Shown piece by piece: positions 58,881 to 64,000 of a stretch of DNA of 64,000 nucleotides. Where the stretch lies: the NCBI GenBank assembly GCA_037501455.1, contig CM074855.1, positions 51,281,001-51,345,000 on the forward strand, given 5' to 3'. Position 1 is the first letter of the stretch. Each line of letters starts with the position of its first letter. The position numbers and the translations under genes were made by a program. The notes beneath the pieces are model-generated. The model ran no database searches. It had not been told where the DNA came from and worked only from the letters and a program-made list of their open reading frames with translations. Source of the stretch: Lantana camara. Its lineage: Eukaryota > Streptophyta > Magnoliopsida > Lamiales > Verbenaceae.

Positions 58881-59640
58881 TTGTTTAATCTTGACCTCGT
58901 GTTTGGTTACGAGAATCTTAAACATGTGCTCACTAAACCTTGTCCGGGGGTACCGAAAAGTACAGCCACTCAGGCTATGAGAAATACTTATGCCAATTGG
59001 ATCAAGTCCAATGATTTGGCTAGGTCATATATCCTGGCATCTGTCTCCAATGCTCTTAAGCATCAAATACACGAGATGCCAAGTTCTAAGAACATGATGG
59101 ATCATCTCCATCAGATGTTTGGAGGACAAGATCGAGCCAAGAGGCTCGAATTGATGAGGAGGTTGTTAGTTACTAAGATGTCTGAGGGATCACCTGTTCA
59201 GGATCATGTTATGAACATGATGGCTTGCCTGAATGAAATCGAGAGCCTTGGTGATAAAATGGATGATCTCAGCAAACAGGACATGATCCTATGCTCTTTG
59301 CCAAAGTCGTTCGACACATTCAGGCAAAATTATTGTATGAACAAATTGGATTTTACCCTACCTGAATTGATGAACGAACTCAAAGTGGCAGAAGGAGTAA
59401 TGAAAGCTAAGGGAACTGTTCTCCTAGCTCAAGCATCAACTTCCACGGCCTCAAAAGCCAGCAATTGGAAAAGGAAAAGGAAAAGGTTCTTAATTCCAAG
59501 AAAAAGGTTCAGAAGAAGAAGGGTAAACCTAGTAAAGAAAAATGTTTCCACTACGGAGAGAATGGGCCCTAGAAGAGGAATTGTCCAAAATACTTAGCAA
59601 GTATTCCTGCTAAGCCATCTGGACAGGGAATATCGATATC
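58881..59640 (+). repeat. array unit 7 (dimer type a)
   Basis: This has the longest open frame of the array, 238 codons to 59597. It is a near copy of unit 5 without its TAG. Confidence 0.92.
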
Positions 59641-60400
59641 TTGTTTAATCTTAACATTGTGTTTGGTTACGAGAATCTTAGACATGTGCTCACTAAACCT
59701 TGTCCGGGGGTACCGGAAACTACAGCCACTCAGGATATGAGAAATACTTATGCCAATTGGATCAAGTCCAATGATTTGGCCAGGTGATATATCCTGGCAT
59801 CTGTCTCCAATGTTCTTAAGGATCAAATGCACGAGATGCCAACTTCTAAGAACATGATGGATCATCTCCATCAGATGTTTGGAGGACAAAATCGAACCAA
59901 GAGGCTCGAATTGATGAGAAGGTTGTTAGTTACTAAGATGTCTGCGGGATCACCTGTTCAGGATCATGTTATGAACATGATGGCTTGCCTGAATGAAATC
60001 GACAGCCTTGGTGCTAAAATGGATGATCTCAGGAAACAGGATATGATCCTATGCTCTTTGCTAAAGTCGTTCGACGCATTCAGGCAAAATTATTGTATGA
60101 ACAAATTGGATTTTGCCCTACCTGAATTGATGAACGAACTCAAAGTGGCAGAAGGAGTAATGAAAGCTAAGGGAACTGTTCTCCTAGCTCAAGCATCAAC
60201 TTCCACGGCCTCAAAAGCCAGCAATTGGAAAAGGAAAAGGAAAAGGTTCTTAATTCCAAGAAAAGGGTTCAGAAGAAGAAGGGTAAACCTAGCAAAGAAA
60301 AATGTTTCCACTACGGCGAGAATGGGCACTAGAAGAGGAATTGTCCAAAATACTTAGCAAGTATTCCTGCTAAGCCATCTGGACAAGGTATATCGATATC
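59641..60400 (+). repeat. array unit 8 (dimer type b)
   Basis: TGA lies at 59785, then the frame is open to 60357. It is a near copy of unit 6. Confidence 0.92.
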
Positions 60401-60529
60401 TTATTTTATCTTGACCTCGTGTTTGGTTACGAGAATCTTAAACATGTGCTCATTAAACCTTGTCCGGGCGTACCGGAAACTACAGCCACTCAGGATATGA
60501 GAAATACTTATGCCAATTGGATCAAGTCC
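60401..60529 (+). repeat. array unit 9, left part, split by solo LTR
   Basis: The unit starts TTATTTTATC and is cut after AGTCC (60525-60529), where the solo LTR inserted. It resumes at 63938. Confidence 0.92.
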
Positions 60530-63500
60530 TGTAACGCCCCGCTCATCTGATAAATAAGGTACGTCACCTTTCAACCTTTTTATGTGTTTAATTATGTGAT
60601 TGGTGCGTTGTGTGGCCCTATTTTGAACTCTTTTAGAGTTATGGCCCTTTTTGTAATTTTCTTCTTTTAGGGGGTTTTTCCGGTCACTTCTTGTTCGGTA
60701 GAGATTTTGACTTCTTTGATCCCTTTAACGCGTCCGGGGCAGTGAAACGAGTCCGTAGACTCTAAGTTTGCCCAATTCTGACTTTGTTAGCCCGTTCTTT
60801 CGATCGTTTTTGAGTACGAGGATCCGAGATATATACTCAGGCTTCCTCGTTTTGCGTGCAAAGATCAGATCAGCAGCCTTCATCGTCTTCCTCCAGCGAC
60901 AGGCACTATTCACATGCAGTGAAGGTGTGAAAACACACACATGCTCGTTTTCCCTCGTTTCTCAATGGAATTCGACGAATCAATAGTGAAAATTCATCAG
61001 CTCAACGAGCCCGTCACAACCGTACCAAGAACGTGGCCAACCGAAGACCGACGGTGGCGCATCGGCGGCCTGAAAGTGGCGGGTGGCGCCACCTCTTCGC
61101 CGGCGGCGTTCCGGCGACCCTCGCCGGCCAACAACCACCCAACCCCACGTTTTCGACCCTTCCCGTTCCATTTCCGGCCTCCTTTTCGAGCGAATCGCGG
61201 CGGAGATGGCCGAATCGGAGGTGGCACAGCGGCTGAACTTCGGCGGCGGATTGGGCCCTCTTCCCGACCGGTTTTGGTGGTGGAGCCTTCACAAAAGTTG
61301 CTTGGATTGACGAGACTTAGCGGATGGCATCGACGGCGTTCTGAGAACCGGCCGGCGGTGGCGGACCGGTGGTGGACCGGGCCTGGACCGGCGGTATGAT
61401 TTTCTGGCGGTTTTTCCGACGATTGGACTTGGGGCTTTTGTAGGGCCCGTTACAAGCTTTCCAACGGTATGCTCGGATTTCATTTTCGTTTTACGGTTTA
61501 CGTTTAATTTCAGTTTTCATCCTTGGATTTAAGTTCGATTTTTCGTCAACGAAATCCGGCGTGTTTGGCATTTTCTGAAATTGATTGAGGGTTTTTGTTG
61601 AGCAGGCCGAGACGCACGTTTCTGTCCTTCCGGGGATTTTTCCGACCACCGGAGGCGGTGTTCCGGTGGCGGCCGGTGACTGTTCGGCCGGCTTCGGTAG
61701 CGGCATTCCGGTGACTTACGGACAGAAGGTCCCTTTCGTTGTGGTGAGTCCAACGCCACTTTCCGTTCGTCAATCGGATACCCTGTTGAATTGTTGTGAT
61801 TTATTTTGTGTATTTCTATTTATTTGAAATTAATTGTTTTAATTGCAATGAATTGTCAATTGCTTGATTTGTCGATCAATATGAATTCCAATGTGTACGA
61901 AAGCATGTATTAAATGAACTATGATTTGCAATTTGAACTCCGATATGCCGTATTTGAGCTAATTGTCTAACTTGAAGGGGTGTATGTGTAATTTTGTAAA
62001 CAATATGAATATTGTTTGATTTAATTAGGCAACCTTGTAATTGAATCCGTTAGTGATACATGAATTGAGTATGCCATGTGTGAATTATATAAAATTGATA
62101 TCGTTGGAATTGATATGTGACTTTGTGAGATTTAAGAGATTTGAATGACTCTATTTTGTATATTTTATAATTGTAAACTTGATATACTTGAGTTATAAAT
62201 GTTATATGAAGTTCATGACTTGATTGCAAGGAATTATGAAAGATATGAAATGATTGGGCTTGAAACCCTCATGTATGGAATGTACTTGAACGAATTACTT
62301 GATTATGTAACTCCATAACATCATTTTACTTCTTATACATCTCATATCATGTGTTTAGCATTGTCGTGCGTCTATGTGATTTCATATTGAGTCAATTCTC
62401 ACCAGTACACATTGTTCCTTCTCTTGTACAGTTTGTTTCCAGGGCGGAGACTTCCAAATTCAATAGACACCCCTATTGCTCTTGTTTCTTGTCTCGTGGT
62501 ATTCCAGGTGAGGGTGTTTTCGTTCTAGTTACTTATCAAACCCTACAACCCTTATGTGAAAAGCTTTGGCCAAAACCTTATGATTATATATATGTTACTT
62601 TTAAAGTAAAGTAATCGAATAATTATTGATCGAGTAAATATTGATTGATCGAATAAATATTGATCGAGTAAACCCCTTTTCAAATGGATTATGAAATATG
62701 GTATGATTCTTATGAATCAAATGTTTTGGCAAGAAAAGAAAGATTGATTGATTGATTGCACAGAATGGGGCCCAGGGGCTTGGTGTGAGTGGGGACCCGA
62801 GGAGGCAAGGGCTGACGATAAACCCTCACACTAGTCCCACTATTAAACGGCGGTACCGGACCTCGTCAGGAGATTGGCGGGGAAAGGGAGCTGAGTGCCA
62901 TCTGGGGAGTCATGTAACCCCTTTTGGCCAATGATTGGGTGGTCGGGCCTTGCAAACCCACCACCAACCCGGAGGAAGAAGGTTGGAACTTATTTATGAT
63001 TGAAAATGATTGATTGATTGATTGATTATAATTGATAGGCACTGTGCGGGAAGGCCGGGAAACAGATTGCCCAAACGAATATGTTTAGGACATGATAGGT
63101 GATCTGAGTGTATTATGATATATTGCATGATCACCTATTTAATGTATGAATGATATTTGTCGTACACGGTCGGAGTTTGGTTGGAGATTGTGCACGCTCA
63201 CTTGCCGAGCCTTATTGATTGAATATGATTTATGCACTTAATGAATTTAATATGAATAGTCGTAAAGTCCGAGCATTGCTTAGTCATTCTTTTGGCCTTT
63301 TTGGGAACTAACTTTAAATAAAACCTTGCTCGGGATTTATGACTTGCATGCGCATGTTTCTATATGATATGTATCACTCCTGCTCACTCAGTCTTCTAGA
63401 GACTGACCCCTCTTTCCCCCTTTTTCCAGTTTCTTTTGCAGGTGTTGGTTACTAGGCGGAGATAGAGTGTCGAGTCATTGTGCTAGTCTCACTCATTTAC

Positions 63501-63937
63501 ACTCACTGCATATTATATTGTCTATAAATACTGTATTGATTAATTATTGATTTATTATTGATGGCCGGTGTGCCCTTATTGAATTGATATTGATTCGGGA
63601 CAGGTTAGGACAGGTTCTGGAGCCAGTTGAACCCGTTGTTGTGTTGTTTCCTTGTATTGATTCGGGACAGGTTAGGACAGATGTACTGATTAGTGGAACC
63701 CGTATTTATGTTCGTATTGGATTTCATTTGTTTCATGGATATTACATAAATGATTTCCTCGCTTCCGCATTTTGGTTTTTAGTTGTTGGTTCCAGGGTTA
63801 GCTTCCGCCTAATCAGGACTGTTCTTTTGATTGTCACCCGTTCGCTGTGAGTCCGATTCATGTGTGGACTGCCTATTTCATATGTGGATTAGACTCATAG
63901 TGCGGGGGATGTGGTGCCTATCGTCCCGGGTGCTCCA
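60530..63937 (+). mobile_element. solo LTR E (Ty3/gypsy, related to A and C)
   Basis: This 3408-bp LTR runs from TGTAACGCCCCG to GTGCTCCA and is flanked by the exact duplication AGTCC (60525-60529 and 63938-63942). No primer site, coding region or second LTR is present, so it is a solo LTR left by LTR-LTR recombination. It has a GC-rich part (61010-61420), a conserved CCCTACAACCCTTATGTG block (62540-62557), the hairpin module, GATT microsatellites (62743-62757, 63008-63026), a repeat of GGGACAGGTTAGGACAG (63597 and 63664), and the end module with H5 (63859-63884). The open frames in its GC-rich part occur on both strands at once and show no domain. Confidence 0.95.
62861..63405 (+). other. 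conserved hairpin module, solo LTR E
   Basis: H1 is at 62861-62882 (CCTCGTC/GGCGGGG, loop AGGAGATT), H2 at 62904-62921 (GGGG/CCCC around GTCATGT), H3 at 62938-62965 (GGTGG and GGG pairing with CCC and CCACC, loop CCTTGCAAA) and H4 at 63389-63405 (CAGTCT/AGACTG). Confidence 0.62.
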
Positions 63938-64000
63938 AGTCCAATGATTTGGCCAGGTCATATATCCTGGCATCTGTCTCCAATGTTCTTAAGCATCAAA
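63938..64000 (+). repeat. array unit 9 resumes; array leaves the window
   Basis: The first five bases are the AGTCC duplication, after which the unit continues in phase (AATGATTTGGCC) to the window end. The total array length is therefore unknown. Confidence 0.93.

Larger units (their letters stand above)
54131..60529 (+). repeat. 760-bp tandem array derived from a Ty1/copia gag
   Basis: There are 8.4 units in this block with a constant 760-bp period; landmark TTGTTTAATC recurs at 54321, 55081, 55841, 56601, 57361, 58121 and so on with no net indel. Each unit encodes most of a UBN2-type copia Gag (about 205 residues) and, in another frame, its CCHC knuckle. The element it came from is not element D, whose Gag is quite different. 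Since 760 is not a multiple of three, the units cannot form one long frame. All units share a knuckle with Tyr for the second Cys and a TAG in it. Confidence 0.96.

Noticed and set aside
54131..60529. A multi-copy host gene family encoding a 207-aa protein
   Set aside because: The units are copia Gag fragments with no start codon, shared lesions and a frame-breaking 760-bp period.
60941..61399. 152-codon frame and overlapping frames in the solo LTR
   Set aside because: High GC leaves all frames open on both strands; composition is low-complexity Pro/Arg/Gly with no domain.

Overview
This window is plant (most likely eudicot) repeat-rich DNA. It consists entirely of LTR retrotransposons nested in one another, plus a long tandem array made from a retrotransposon gag fragment. 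I see no host gene, tRNA, rRNA or CRISPR. The plant origin is inferred from chromodomain-type Ty3/gypsy polyproteins with 2.7-4.2 kb LTRs, a BARE/Angela-like Ty1/copia element, and initiator-Met-tRNA primer sites (TGGTATCAGAGC) after every intact LTR of the four elements. I cannot name the species.

Layout. Family A is the oldest layer, a tandem chain on the + strand: LTR1 (1-2792, entering from the left), a rearranged patch (2793-3308), gag-pol A1 (3309-7310), LTR2 (7344-10269), gag-pol A2, LTR3 (49977-52901), and a third gag A3 (53114-54130). A2 is split twice. Element B (11044-35967) sits in its gag. Element D (38614-48684), an intact-looking Ty1/copia element on the - strand, sits before its integrase. 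Element C (19900-30197), the best-preserved gypsy element, sits inside B's pol. Reading frames rejoin across each insertion, and 5-bp target duplications mark B (one mismatch), C and D (both exact).

At 54128-54131 the A3 gag runs at a 3-bp microhomology into a tandem array with an exact 760-bp period. The array derives from the gag of a different Ty1/copia element. It fills 54131-60529, is interrupted by a 3.4-kb solo LTR (60530-63937, duplication AGTCC), and continues past the right edge. Its last four full units form two copies of a 1520-bp dimer.

The most interesting non-protein signals are in the LTRs. Families A, C and the solo LTR E share a series of RNA hairpins whose loops are conserved while their stems change in a compensatory way; B shares at least two of them. 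The A and C LTRs each carry six copies of a 12-16-bp palindrome built on a CGGCCG core, with different arms in each family. The copia leader has twin GC-rich hairpins flanking an 18-bp palindrome, and its LTR has a six-fold ACGTG cluster. All alignments and counts were made by eye.
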